Program-made: the position numbers and the translations under genes
Assembly (NCBI RefSeq): GCF_018588945.1
Contig: NZ_JAFIWA010000007.1
Location: 1-64,000, forward strand
Source: Microbacterium flavescens
GTDB lineage: Bacteria; Actinomycetota; Actinomycetes; Actinomycetales; Microbacteriaceae
Length of the DNA: 64,000 nt
Direction of reading: 5' to 3'
Notes under the pieces: generated by a model
What the model saw: only the letters and a program-made list of their open reading frames with translations
What the model was told of the DNA's origin: nothing
Database searches by the model: none
In this document: piece after piece, positions 16,778 to 25,628 of the stretch
How positions within the stretch are numbered: position 1 is the first letter of the stretch
Layout: the number at the start of each line of letters is the position of its first letter

Positions 16778-17848
16778 TCAGTGCTGGTCGCCCCGGTGGT
16801 GCTCGACGGTCGGCGGCGTGCCCTTCTCATCCGCGACGACGGCGGCCGCGGCATCCGCGCTTCCCGCCTTCTTCTCGCGGGAGGAGGCGACCAGGCTCGC
16901 GACCGTCGCGACCGTCATCGCGACGACGATCACGCCGAGCGACATCCACGTCGAGATCTCGGGCGCCCACTCGATGTGCTCGCCGTTGTTGATGAAGGGC
17001 AGCTCGTTCACGTGCATGGCGTGGAACACGAGCTTCACGCCGATGAAGGCCAGGATGAAGGCGATGCCGTAGTGGAGGTACCGCAGGCGGTCGAGCAGGT
17101 CGCCCAGCAGGAAGTACAGCTGGCGCAGGCCCATGAGCGCGAAGATGTTGGCGGTGAACACGATGAAGGGGCTCGTCGTGATGCCGAAGATCGCGGGGAT
17201 GGAGTCGATCGCGAACAGCAGGTCGGTGACGCCGATCGCGGCGAACACGATGATCATCGGCGTGAACATCTTCTTGCCGTCGACGACGGTGCGGATCTTC
17301 GCGCCGTCGTAGTGATCGGTGATGTCGATCGCGCGCCGCAGCAGGCGGACGACGAAGTTCTCCTGCTTCACGTCGTCGTCGTGGTCGCCGCCGGGGAAGG
17401 CCTGACGCCACGCCGTCCACACGAGGAAGGCTCCGAAGAGGTAGAACACCCAGCTGAACTGCTCGATGATCGCAGCGCCCGCGAGGATGAACAGGCCGCG
17501 CAGGACCAGGGCGATGATGATGCCCACCATCAGCACTTCCTGCTGGTAGCGCCGCGGCACCGCGAACTGGCTCATGATCAGCACGAAGACGAACAGATTG
17601 TCGATCGAGAGGCTGTACTCGGTGAGCCAGCCGGCGACGAACTGACCGGCGTACTCGGCTCCGGCGAACACCCACATCAGCGCGGCGAAGATGAGCGCGA
17701 GGGTGACGTAGAAGACCACCCACAGTGTCGACTCCCGCGTCGACGGGATGTGCGGCCGCTTCAGGATGAGCAGCAGGTCCGCGAGGAGGATGAGGGTCAG
17801 GATCACGAGCGATCCGATTTCGAACCACAGCGGGAGTTCGAGGTCCAT
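16778..17848 (-). CDS. terC: TerC family membrane protein, probable Mn2+ exporter
   Basis: A 356-residue integral membrane protein with about nine transmembrane helices, including the conserved acidic motifs TEYSLSIDNLFVF near residue 73 and TDLLFAIDSIPAIFGI near residue 200. TerC/Alx-family proteins are linked to manganese export and to metal loading of secreted proteins. The start ATG at 17848 follows GAAAGG. A yybP-ykoY-type manganese riboswitch lies in the leader, which supports a Mn2+ role. In-frame extension upstream across the riboswitch was rejected. Confidence 0.92.
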   Translation of the reverse strand: MDLELPLWFEIGSLVILTLILLADLLLILKRPHIPSTRESTLWVVFYVTLALIFAALMWVFAGAEYAGQFVAGWLTEYSLSIDNLFVFVLIMSQFAVPRRYQQEVLMVGIIIALVLRGLFILAGAAIIEQFSWVFYLFGAFLVWTAWRQAFPGGDHDDDVKQENFVVRLLRRAIDITDHYDGAKIRTVVDGKKMFTPMIIVFAAIGVTDLLFAIDSIPAIFGITTSPFIVFTANIFALMGLRQLYFLLGDLLDRLRYLHYGIAFILAFIGVKLVFHAMHVNELPFINNGEHIEWAPEISTWMSLGVIVVAMTVATVASLVASSREKKAGSADAAAAVVADEKGTPPTVEHHRGDQH

Positions 17849-17887
17849 TGAGGGCCTTTCAAGGGAGAGGACGGAGGGTCGGCGGAA

Positions 17888-17996
17888 CGCCGAGAGTCTC
17901 TCCCCGTGACCCTGACGGTCACGGCGCGCATCCGGGGTCGCACTCTCGGGACCCGTGATGACGGACGCGCGCTGTCGGGATACTCCCTCTCGCCCG
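17888..17996 (-). promoter_or_regulatory. yybP-ykoY manganese riboswitch
   Basis: The minus strand carries the family hallmark GGGAGTATCCC (17977-17987). A closing stem is formed by CGAGAG (17987-17992) with CTCTCG (17891-17896), and an internal hairpin by GTGACC and GGTCAC (17906-17922). It precedes terC, the best-known target of this Mn2+-sensing class. Exact ends are approximate. Confidence 0.8.
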
Positions 17997-17999
17997 ATC

Positions 18000-18005
18000 A
18001 GGATA
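18000..18005 (-). promoter_or_regulatory. -10 hexamer of terC
   Basis: TATCCT on the minus strand, just upstream of the riboswitch, so transcription would begin near its 5' stem. Confidence 0.5.
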
Positions 18006-18132
18006 CAGGCTCGGGATGCCGCGCCCGCCGTCTGCGAGACGATGGATCTCCCGGCGACACTGACACCGTGAGAGACAATGGTGCTCCGCGACGTCGCCTG
18101 CCCGGTGGCGCCGACGGGGCAGAAGGACGGGA

Positions 18133-18690
18133 ATGCCACAGGACACCGAGCGGGACGACGCTGCGCTCGTGGCGCAGGCGGCGGGGGGCAGCGAGCACGC
18201 CTTCCGCGCCCTCTACCGTGCCTACGTGCGGCCGGTGTACTGGCTCGCCTACGGGCTGGTCGGGAACGCGGCCGATGCCGAGGACGTGACCCAGGAGACG
18301 TTCCTGGTCGCGTGGCGGAAGCTGCCCGGCCTCGAGCTGGCCGGGGAATCGCTGCTGCCGTGGCTGGCGACGGTGTGCCGCTTCCAGGCCGCCAACCGCA
18401 TCCGCAGGCAGAAGCGCGATCGCGAGCACACGGCCGCTGCCGCCGACGAGACCCTGCCCGCGACCGTGGACGTCGAGGAGCAGGTGATCGGGGCCGACCT
18501 GGCTGACCGCATCCTGCAGGAGGTCGCCGGGCTCAGCCCGCTCGACCGCGACATCTTCCGCCTGTGCGCGGCCGAGGGATACGCCTACCAGGCGGCCGCC
18601 GATGAGCTCGGCGTGGCCCACGGCGTCGTGCGCAACCGTCTCTCCCGCATCCGGACGCGTCTCCGGACCGTTGTGAAGGAGAGCACATGA
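18133..18690 (+). CDS. ECF-type RNA polymerase sigma factor
   Basis: A 185-residue sigma-70 family protein of the extracytoplasmic-function type. Region 2 (about residues 20-90) contains the helix around NAADAEDVTQETFLVAWRKL. Region 4 (about 125-180) contains the helix-turn-helix EGYAYQAAADELGVAHGVVRNRLSRI. The ATG has GGGA upstream. The stop overlaps the next start as ATGA, coupling it to the DUF4349 protein, which may act as its anti-sigma factor. The promoters it serves cannot be read here. Confidence 0.92.
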   Translation: MPQDTERDDAALVAQAAGGSEHAFRALYRAYVRPVYWLAYGLVGNAADAEDVTQETFLVAWRKLPGLELAGESLLPWLATVCRFQAANRIRRQKRDREHTAAAADETLPATVDVEEQVIGADLADRILQEVAGLSPLDRDIFRLCAAEGYAYQAAADELGVAHGVVRNRLSRIRTRLRTVVKEST

Positions 18691-19865
18691 GCACCCAGCA
18701 CCCCACGGGGGCGCCGGCGGCGCTTCCCGAACTGAGCGACCAGCGCATCGACGAGATCGAGAACGCGCTGTTCGCCGACATCGCGCGCGAACGGACGGCG
18801 ACACACGCCCGCAGCGCGCGCCGCGGGCGGATCTGGCTGGCCGGCGGTGCGGCTGCGGCGATCGTGGCGGTCGCGGCGGTCATCGCCCCGAGCGTGGTCC
18901 CCCTCGTCAGCGGCGGCGCCGGCGGGTCTGCCGACTCCGCCATCGCCCCCGATGTCCCCGTCGAGTCCTCCGAGAGCGACGGCGATGCGGCACTCGACTC
19001 CGGCGCCACCACCGACGACAGCGGCGGCAGCCGGAGCGACCTGACCGGTGCGCCCGGCGCCGCCGTGATGGGCGAGGAGTCGGCCGTCGAGCGCGAGATC
19101 ATCACGACCGCGTCGGCCACCGTGGCCGTCGACGACGTGACCGTCGGGGCGCGGACCATCGGCAACTCCGCGGTCGCGCACGACGGCTACGTCGAGTCGA
19201 TGAACATCGGCACCGACGGGGCCTACTACCCGGTCGACCCGCAGACCGGCGTCGCGTACGACACGATGCCCTACCCGTACACCCCGAACGGCGCCTGGAT
19301 CAGCATCCGCGTCCCGTCCGGCGAGCTGCCTGCCGTGATCGACGAGCTGTCGGACGTCGGCGAGGTGACCGCGTCGTCCATCAACCGGCAGGACGTCACC
19401 GAGCAGACCGTCGATCTGCGCGCTCGGATCGACGCGGCGCAGGCATCCGTCGACCGTCTCGTCGACCTCATGGCCGAGGCCTCGAGCGTGTCCGACCTCA
19501 TCGCTGCGGAAGCCGCCCTCTCGGAGCGGCAGGCGATGCTGGAGTCCTACCAGCAGCAGCTGGAGATGCTCGAGGACCAGGTGGCCATGTCGTCGCTGAC
19601 GGTGACGCTGCACCCTGTCGTCGAGACGGTCGAGGCCGACCCCGCCGGTTTCGCCGACGGACTCGTCGCGGGATGGAACGGCCTCGTCGCGACGCTCAAC
19701 GGCATTGTCATCGCCCTGGGCTTCCTGATCCCGTGGCTGGCGGTCGCGGCCGTCGCCGGCCTGATCGTGTGGGCCATCGTGCGGGCGGTGCGCCGCCGGC
19801 GAGCGGCTAATCGAGATCACCGCCCCGTGTCAACCGCCTCGGAGATCGCTCCGCCGTCGGACTAG
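18687..19865 (+). CDS. DUF4349 domain membrane protein, possible anti-sigma factor
   Basis: A 392-residue protein. Its cytoplasmic N-terminus (about 1-50) contains LSDQRIDEIENALFADIARER, an anti-sigma-like amphipathic helix. A transmembrane segment follows at about 52-75. The extracellular part has a low-complexity linker and a DUF4349 domain (about 130-310) with a coiled coil near 240-300. A C-terminal transmembrane helix (about 325-365) precedes a basic tail. Translational coupling to the ECF sigma factor suggests it senses an envelope signal and holds the sigma factor. The domain call is solid; the anti-sigma role is inference. Confidence 0.8.
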   Translation: MSTQHPTGAPAALPELSDQRIDEIENALFADIARERTATHARSARRGRIWLAGGAAAAIVAVAAVIAPSVVPLVSGGAGGSADSAIAPDVPVESSESDGDAALDSGATTDDSGGSRSDLTGAPGAAVMGEESAVEREIITTASATVAVDDVTVGARTIGNSAVAHDGYVESMNIGTDGAYYPVDPQTGVAYDTMPYPYTPNGAWISIRVPSGELPAVIDELSDVGEVTASSINRQDVTEQTVDLRARIDAAQASVDRLVDLMAEASSVSDLIAAEAALSERQAMLESYQQQLEMLEDQVAMSSLTVTLHPVVETVEADPAGFADGLVAGWNGLVATLNGIVIALGFLIPWLAVAAVAGLIVWAIVRAVRRRRAANRDHRPVSTASEIAPPSD

Positions 19866-19895
19866 CGTGGGGTCCTCCCCCTACGAGGAGACGAC

Positions 19896-20735
19896 GTGAG
19901 CGGCTACGAGCCCCTGATCGGGCCAGTTCATCCGCCCGGACTCCATGTGATGACGTTCAACGTGCGTCGCCGACTGGACGCGGCCGCGTTCTCGCCGGCG
20001 GATCGCTGGAGCGTCCGGGCGCCACGTGTCCGGACGCTTCTGCGCACGGAGGTCCCGACGCTCGTGGGGCTGCAGGAGGCGCTTCCCGACCAGGCGTCGC
20101 TCGTGCGCGACTCCCTCGGTCCGGCCTACAGGCTGATCGGCCACGGTCGCAGCGCCACCGGTGGCGGCGAAGGATGCCCGATCGTCTACGACGCCGGACG
20201 CCTGGAGCTTCTGCGGTGGTCGCAGAAGGCGCTGTCGGACAGCCCCGACGTCGCCGGTTCGCGCTCGTGGGGCAATCCGATCGCGCGGGTCCTCGTCACC
20301 GCGCTGTTCAGGGATCGCTCGACAGAGCAGTCCTTCACGGCGATGAACACGCACCTCGACCCGCTGTCGCACCGGTCGCGAGTGCGTTCGGCGGCCGTGA
20401 TCCGCGAAGGCGCGGCCGACGCCGGAACTCCGGTGGTGGTGACCGGTGATCTCAACAGCCGCGCATCGTCTCGTCCGATGAGCACGCTGCTGGAGGGTGA
20501 CGGACTCCGGGATGCGTGGGACGCGGCATCCGCTCGCCTGACCCCGGAATGGGGGACCTACGCTCGGTACCGGGCACCCCGGTCGAAGGGCGCGCGGATC
20601 GACTGGATCCTGGTGTCTTCCGGCGTCACGGTCGACCGCACCGCCATCAACGCCGGTCGGATCGACGGAGGCTGGCCGTCGGATCACCTGCCCGTGCAGA
20701 CGGTCCTCCGCGTCCTGGCGGAGGAGGCGGCATGA
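19896..20735 (+). CDS. Endonuclease/exonuclease/phosphatase family protein
   Basis: A 279-residue member of the EEP superfamily (DNase I/sphingomyelinase fold). Visible motifs are MTFNVRR near residue 19, GLQEALPDQ near residue 57, MNTHLDPLSH near residue 150, VTGDLNSRA near residue 185, RIDWILVSSGV near residue 235 and SDHLPV near residue 262. These supply the metal ligands and catalytic His/Asp. No signal peptide is seen. The substrate could be DNA, a phospholipid head group or an inositol phosphate. The GTG at 19896 has GAGGAG 6 bases upstream. It is coupled to the next gene by ATGA. Confidence 0.88.
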   Translation: MSGYEPLIGPVHPPGLHVMTFNVRRRLDAAAFSPADRWSVRAPRVRTLLRTEVPTLVGLQEALPDQASLVRDSLGPAYRLIGHGRSATGGGEGCPIVYDAGRLELLRWSQKALSDSPDVAGSRSWGNPIARVLVTALFRDRSTEQSFTAMNTHLDPLSHRSRVRSAAVIREGAADAGTPVVVTGDLNSRASSRPMSTLLEGDGLRDAWDAASARLTPEWGTYARYRAPRSKGARIDWILVSSGVTVDRTAINAGRIDGGWPSDHLPVQTVLRVLAEEAA

Positions 20736-21328
20736 GACGCGCGTTCCTGCAATGGCCCCGCACCGCGGGCGAGCTCACCGCCGACGGCGTGCGGATCCTC
20801 GCCGTGGTCAGCGTCCTCGCGGGGGCGATCTGGTGGACGCCGACGGATGCCGGAATCCTCGCCTTCGCGCTGCCGGCCACGCTCCTCCCCCGCTTCCTCA
20901 GCGTGCGGCCGGGGTTCGACATCGCCTACGGGATCACGATCCTCGTGGCGGCGTGGAGCAATGTGCTCGATCTCTACACGTCGATCGCGTGGTGGGATCT
21001 GGCGGTGCATTTCGTGGCGACCGGCGTGGTGGCCGCGATGCTCTGCGTGCTGCTGAGCCGCTGGGGCGTTGTCGTGTGGCAACCCGAGACCCGTTCGATG
21101 CGTCGCGTCCCGCTCATCGTCGTTCCGGTGCTCGCCCTGGCGATCAGCGCTCTCTGGGAGATGGTCGAGTGGTTCGGCTACACCTTCATCAGCGATGACA
21201 TCTTCGTCGCGTACGCCGACACCATCGGCGACATGGTCGTCGGCGGACTCGGCGGCGTCGTCGCCGGAGTCGTCACGGCCTTCGTCCCGCTGGGAGTTCG
21301 GGCGAGGGTCGCGGTCGACGACCGGTAG
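20732..21328 (+). CDS. Conserved integral membrane protein
   Basis: A 198-residue protein with about five or six transmembrane segments and conserved in-membrane polar motifs: YTSIAWWDLAVHF near residue 83, ALWEMVEWFGYTF near residue 140 and YADTIGDMVVGGLGG near residue 165. These resemble the DUF2238/YjdF-like membrane family, whose function is unknown. I am not certain of the family name. The ATG at 20732 overlaps the preceding stop (ATGA), so the two are co-translated. A strong terminator follows. Confidence 0.75.
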   Translation: MRRAFLQWPRTAGELTADGVRILAVVSVLAGAIWWTPTDAGILAFALPATLLPRFLSVRPGFDIAYGITILVAAWSNVLDLYTSIAWWDLAVHFVATGVVAAMLCVLLSRWGVVVWQPETRSMRRVPLIVVPVLALAISALWEMVEWFGYTFISDDIFVAYADTIGDMVVGGLGGVVAGVVTAFVPLGVRARVAVDDR

Positions 21329-21333
21329 AAAGC

Positions 21334-21364
21334 AAGAAGCCCGGTCCGATGGACCGGGCTTCTT
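21334..21364 (+). terminator. Intrinsic terminator
   Basis: A 14-bp perfect stem (21334-21347 with 21351-21364) with a 3-base loop and a TTCTTTC tail, just after the membrane protein gene. On the other strand it can also end the tRNA-Glu transcript. Confidence 0.9.
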
Positions 21365-21370
21365 TCGTGT

Positions 21371-21446
21371 TGGTGACCCCAGCGGGATTCGAACCCGCGT
21401 TACCGCCGTGAGAGGGCGGCGTACTAGGCCGCTATACGATGGGGCC
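21371..21446 (-). tRNA. tRNA-Glu (CTC)
   Basis: All four stems fold on the minus strand: acceptor GGCCCCA with TGGGGTC, anticodon stem CCGCC/GGCGG with loop CTCTCAC giving anticodon CTC (reads GAG), and T-arm with GTTCGAATC. The CCA end is encoded (21371-21373). Confidence 0.96.
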
Positions 21447-21553
21447 GTTTTCGCAACCGTTCGATTATGCCATGCCGTTCATGCCCTCTCCAAATCCGCG
21501 CGGGAACCGACGCGTCGCTTGCCCGCGCCGAGTCTCCGGGGTTGACTCGGGGC

Positions 21554-22189
21554 ATGCGAGTGACCAAGTTCGAGCATGCCGCCCTGACCCTCCTCGAAGC
21601 CGGACGGACGCTGGTCATCGACCCCGGGTCCTTCACGACGCCGCTCGTGGACATCCAGGATCTTGTCGGCATCGTGATCACCCACGAACACCCCGACCAC
21701 TGGACTCCCGATCACCTCGACCGTCTGCTGAAGGCGTTCCCGAACACACCGATCTACGGCCCCGAGGGCGTGGGCAAGGCCGCCGCCGGGTACGAGGTGA
21801 CGCCTGTCCGCCCGGGCGACACGCTCGAGCTCGAGCCGTTCCGCCTGGAGTTCTTCGGCGGCCGCCACGCGGTGATCCACGAGTCCATCCCGGTGATCGA
21901 CAACGTCGGCGTGATGGTGAACGACGAGTTCTACTACCCGGGCGACTCGTACGCGGTTCCGGGCAAGGAGGTGCGGCTGCTCGCCGCGCCGGTCGGAGCG
22001 CCGTGGCTCAAGATCGGCGAGGCGATGGACTTCGTGCTGAAGGTGGCGCCGCGACAGGTCTTCGGCACGCATGACATGACACTGTCGGTCGTCGGCCGCG
22101 ACATGGGGCGCGCTCGGCTGCGCTGGGCGGTCGAGCAGGGCGGTGGAGAGTTCCTCGTGCTCGACCCCGGCGACTCCACAGACCTGTAG
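21554..22189 (+). CDS. MBL-fold metallo-hydrolase
   Basis: A 211-residue metallo-beta-lactamase-fold protein with the metal motif THEHPDHW (HxHxDH) near residue 40 and later ligand segments GGRHAVIHE near residue 102, YPGDSY near residue 129 and GTHDM near residue 172. It is close to the UlaG-like/COG2220 branch; the substrate is unknown. ATG at 21554 (MRVTKFEHAALTL) is chosen because the family N-terminus starts there; a longer in-frame start at 21467 would add a non-family tail. TTGACT lies 6 bases before the ATG, a poor match to the leaderless pattern. Confidence 0.88.
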   Translation: MRVTKFEHAALTLLEAGRTLVIDPGSFTTPLVDIQDLVGIVITHEHPDHWTPDHLDRLLKAFPNTPIYGPEGVGKAAAGYEVTPVRPGDTLELEPFRLEFFGGRHAVIHESIPVIDNVGVMVNDEFYYPGDSYAVPGKEVRLLAAPVGAPWLKIGEAMDFVLKVAPRQVFGTHDMTLSVVGRDMGRARLRWAVEQGGGEFLVLDPGDSTDL

Positions 22190-22286
22190 CGCACGCCGCG
22201 TGAAACGCAGACGACGGATGCCGCGCGGCTTCTCTCCGCGGCATCCGTCGTGCTGTGTCGCGCCGATCGCGGGGCGACCGAGCGCG

Positions 22287-22556
22287 CTACTCGGCGTCGA
22301 GATCGGTTTCGAGCAGTTCGACGAGTTCGTCGAGAGCCTGCTCGGAACCCTCCCCCTCGGCCTTGAGTGTCACGACGGTACCATGCGACGCACCGAGCCC
22401 CATGAGGGACAGGATGCTGCCGGCGTTGAGGTCCGGCCCGCCCTCCACCGCGATGGTCACGGGCACGCCCTTCTCCTGCACGGCCTGCACGAAGAGCTTC
22501 GCGGGGCGGGCGTGCAGCCCTGAGCTGCTCGCGATGGTGGCCTGACGTTCTGCCAT
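22287..22556 (-). CDS. ptsH: Phosphocarrier protein HPr
   Basis: An 89-residue phosphocarrier of the sugar phosphotransferase system. The active-site histidine is His15 in SSGLHARPAK, and the region of the regulatory serine is NAGSILSLMGLG near residue 47. It passes phosphate from enzyme I to the EIIA domain of FruA encoded just upstream. ATG at 22556 has GAAGGAGA upstream. Downstream of fruA with 35 bases between, it is the last gene of the fructose operon. A 3'-region hairpin could lie in 22195-22260, but it was not resolved. Confidence 0.95.
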   Translation of the reverse strand: MAERQATIASSSGLHARPAKLFVQAVQEKGVPVTIAVEGGPDLNAGSILSLMGLGASHGTVVTLKAEGEGSEQALDELVELLETDLDAE

Positions 22557-22591
22557 TTCGTGTCTCCTTCGATGGATGGTCGTGCGGTCGG

Positions 22592-24646
22592 TCACGCGGG
22601 CACTGCCTCGAACGGAGCTTCTGCCTGCTCCAGCTCCTTGCGGCCGACCCACTTCTTGAGTGCGACGACCACGAGTGCGGTCACGACCGTACCGGCCGCG
22701 ATGGCCACCAGGAAGCCCCAGAACGGACTGATCGCGAAGAATACGAACGCGCCGCCGTGCGGTGCCAGTGACTGGACCGCCAGCGCCATGCTCAGGCCGC
22801 CCGTCACCGCGCCGCCGACAAGGGATGCCGGGATGACCCGCAGCGGATCGGCGGCAGCGAAAGGAATGGCGCCCTCGCTGATGAAGGCGGCACCGAGCAG
22901 CCAGGCCGCCTTGCCGTTCTCTCGCTCGACGGGCGGGAACAGGTCGCGGGCGATCACCGTGGACGCGAGCGCCATCGCGAGGGGCGGCACCATGCCGGCG
23001 GCCATGACCGCGGCCATGATCAAGTACGGCGTGGGGTTGTCCGGCGACCCGGCGGCGAGTCCCGCCACGGCGAAGGCGTACGCCACCTTGTTGACGGGCC
23101 CGCCGAGGTCGAAGCACATCATCAGCCCGAGGATCACCCCGACGACGACGATGCCGGCCGTGCCGGCGAGGTCGTTGAGCCAGAGGGTCAGGAGCTCCAT
23201 CAGCGTCGCGATCGGGCGCCCGAGGAACAGCACCATCAGCCCGGAGGCGACGATCGAGGCCAGCAGGGGGATGATCGCGACGGGCATCAGGCCGCGCAGC
23301 CACCGGGGCACCCGCCAGGTGCCGATCCACCACGCCGTCACGCCGGCGAGAAGGCCGCCGATGATACCGCCGATGAAGCCGGCGTTCATCAGGACGGCGA
23401 CCGCACCCGCCACGAATCCGGGGGCGATTCCGGGACGATCCGCGATGGCGAAGGCGATGTACCCCGCCAGGGCGGACACCAGGAATCCCATGGACGCCGC
23501 ACCGATGGCGAAGGCCACGGATCCCAGGTAGATGCCGAGCCCTCCCTCGGGGAGGTCCCACAGCGAGTTCTGGACGACCACGGTGTTGGCATTCGCCGGC
23601 GCGGTGTAGTCGTCGCCGAAGAAGAGGAATCCGAGGGCGATCAGGAGTCCCCCGCCCGCGACGAACGGGATCATGTAGCTGACGCCGGTGAGGAGGATCC
23701 GCTGGATGCGGGCTCCCCAGGAGATCGGCTCAGACGACGCAGCGGCGCTCGCCGCGCCCGCGGTGCCGGAGACACGGGTCGCGTCGGGGTCGTTGGCCGC
23801 GGCGACAGCCTCGGCGATCAGCTCGCGGGGCTGTTCGATGCCGCGCTTGACGCCGGAGCGCACGACGGGCTTGCCCGCGAACCGCTGCGGCTCGCGCACG
23901 TCGACGTCGGTCGCGAAGATCACCGCGTCGGCGCGGTCGATGACGTCTCGGGGCAGCGCCTGGTAACCGCTGGAGCCCTGCGGCTCGACGACGAGGTCTA
24001 CTCCCCCGGCCACGCCGGCTGCCGTCAGCGCGTCCGCGGCCATGAAGGTGTGGGCGATGCCGGTCGCGCACGCGGTGACGGCGACGATCCGTGCGGGGCG
24101 ACCGTCGACGACCAGCTCGCTCGGCGTCGGGGTGGCGGCGGCGGACGCTGTGGCGGCCGGCGCCGCGGCGCGGGGGGCGGCGGTCGAAGCATCCCCCTCC
24201 CCGATCGCCTCGCGCACGATCGCGACGACCTCGTCGTCGGTCCGTGCCGCGCGCAGCCCGGCGGTGAAGCCCTCCTGCATGAGGCTGCGCGCGAGCTTGG
24301 ACAGCACCGCGAGGTGCGCCTCGGCTGCGCCTTCGGGAGCGGCGATCAGGAATACGAGATCCGCGGGACCGTCCGGTGCGCCGAAGTCGATCCCGGGCGC
24401 GAGCCGCGCGAACGCGAGGGACGGTTCGATGACGGCCGCGCTCTTGGCGTGCGGGATCGCGATCCCGCCGGGCAGCCCTGTCTCGTCCTTGAGTTCACGC
24501 GTCCACGCGTCGTCGAACAGCGCCTGGGCGTCGGTGGCGCGGCCCTGAGCGACGACCCGAGCGGCGAGCGCGCGGATGACCTCCGCCTTGTCGGAGCCGA
24601 GGCCGACGTCGAGACTGACGAGCTCCGGTGTGATGGTGTCGGACAC
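22592..24646 (-). CDS. fruA: PTS fructose transporter subunit IIABC
   Basis: A single-chain fructose permease that imports fructose as fructose 1-phosphate. IIA domain: residues 1-150, active His at about 66 in GGIAIPHAKSA. A Pro/Ala/Thr linker follows. IIB domain: about 180-275, active Cys at about 193 in VTACATGIAHTFMAA. IIC membrane domain: about 305-675. The total of 684 residues is typical of actinobacterial FruA. The GTG at 24646 has GGAGGT 4 bases upstream; the much longer in-frame extension upstream lies inside fruK and was rejected. The next gene is HPr. Confidence 0.94.
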   Translation of the reverse strand: MSDTITPELVSLDVGLGSDKAEVIRALAARVVAQGRATDAQALFDDAWTRELKDETGLPGGIAIPHAKSAAVIEPSLAFARLAPGIDFGAPDGPADLVFLIAAPEGAAEAHLAVLSKLARSLMQEGFTAGLRAARTDDEVVAIVREAIGEGDASTAAPRAAAPAATASAAATPTPSELVVDGRPARIVAVTACATGIAHTFMAADALTAAGVAGGVDLVVEPQGSSGYQALPRDVIDRADAVIFATDVDVREPQRFAGKPVVRSGVKRGIEQPRELIAEAVAAANDPDATRVSGTAGAASAAASSEPISWGARIQRILLTGVSYMIPFVAGGGLLIALGFLFFGDDYTAPANANTVVVQNSLWDLPEGGLGIYLGSVAFAIGAASMGFLVSALAGYIAFAIADRPGIAPGFVAGAVAVLMNAGFIGGIIGGLLAGVTAWWIGTWRVPRWLRGLMPVAIIPLLASIVASGLMVLFLGRPIATLMELLTLWLNDLAGTAGIVVVGVILGLMMCFDLGGPVNKVAYAFAVAGLAAGSPDNPTPYLIMAAVMAAGMVPPLAMALASTVIARDLFPPVERENGKAAWLLGAAFISEGAIPFAAADPLRVIPASLVGGAVTGGLSMALAVQSLAPHGGAFVFFAISPFWGFLVAIAAGTVVTALVVVALKKWVGRKELEQAEAPFEAVPA

Positions 24647-24677
24647 GGTGACCTCCAGGGGTCGGTGTTGGCTGGGA

Positions 24678-25628
24678 TCAGGCTGGCGAGAGAAGGGTGA
24701 CGAGCACGTGGCCGGCGGGAAGGTCGGCGGGCGTCGGCGCTTGGGTGCCGGGAAGGGATGCCGCAGCCGCGCCGTAGCGCACGGCCTGACGCAGCCGCTC
24801 CTCCGGCGTCGCTCCGGCGGCTTCGGCCAGGACGTACCCCGCGAGCGAGCTGTCGCCCGCCCCGACCGTGCTGACGACGCGGACGGCGGGCGGAGCGGCC
24901 GACCAGGCGGCGTCGGCTGTGACGAGCACCGCGCCGGCAGCGCCGAGCGTGACGAGCGCCGCGGCGACCCGCGAGGGCACGAGCGCGCGTGCCACATCGA
25001 CAACGGCTGCCGCAGCGCCGCCGTCGGTAAGCGCGACGCCGGCGAGCTCGGCGAGCTCGTCGTCATTGGGCTTGATCAGGTCGGGCCGGCCGCGCTCGAC
25101 GACGGCCGCCAGCGCCGGGCCGGAGGTGTCGACCGCGATCAGCGGGGCATCGGTGCCGTGGGCTTCGCGGACAGCCGAGATGACGTCGACGTAGAAGTTG
25201 TCGTCGACACCGGGCGGCAGCGATCCCGCCAGCACCAGCCACCGAGCTGCGGACGACGCGTCGACGACCGCAGACACGACGGCCGCGGCATCCGCTCCGC
25301 TCAATGGGGCGCCGGGCAGGTTGAGCTTCGTGGTCATCCCCGAGGGATCGGTGATGGTGACGTTGGCGCGGGCATGGCCGCGGACCGTGACGCGATATGC
25401 GGTCAGCGACGATCCGCGCAGGGCGGTGTCGAACGGGTCGTCGTCGGCGAGCGGCAGGACGGCGACGACGTCGACTCCGGCCGCCGACACCGCGCGAGCG
25501 ACGTTGATGCCCTTCCCGCCGGCGTCCTCGCGCGAGGATGCCGCGGCCTGGACATCGCCGGGCCGAAGCGGCTGATCCAGCGCGATCGTGCGGTCGAGGG
25601 ACGGGTTCGCCGTGAGGGTGACGATCAT
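24678..25628 (-). CDS. fruK: 1-phosphofructokinase
   Basis: PfkB-family kinase converting fructose 1-phosphate to fructose 1,6-bisphosphate. The 316-residue protein starts MIVTLTANPSLDRTI, with the sugar-binding GGKGINVARAVSAAG near residue 38 and the catalytic-base motif VSTVGAGDSSLAGYV near residue 255. Its start overlaps the deoR stop (ATGA), and the transporter that makes its substrate follows, so the fructose assignment is well supported. Confidence 0.95.
   Translation of the reverse strand: MIVTLTANPSLDRTIALDQPLRPGDVQAAASSREDAGGKGINVARAVSAAGVDVVAVLPLADDDPFDTALRGSSLTAYRVTVRGHARANVTITDPSGMTTKLNLPGAPLSGADAAAVVSAVVDASSAARWLVLAGSLPPGVDDNFYVDVISAVREAHGTDAPLIAVDTSGPALAAVVERGRPDLIKPNDDELAELAGVALTDGGAAAAVVDVARALVPSRVAAALVTLGAAGAVLVTADAAWSAAPPAVRVVSTVGAGDSSLAGYVLAEAAGATPEERLRQAVRYGAAAASLPGTQAPTPADLPAGHVLVTLLSPA

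Noticed and set aside
22195..22286. Clear terminator after the MBL gene and HPr gene
   Set aside because: Short GC-rich complementary segments are present (GGATGCCGCG and CGCGGCATCC), but no convincing T-tract was found. It was left out of the feature list.
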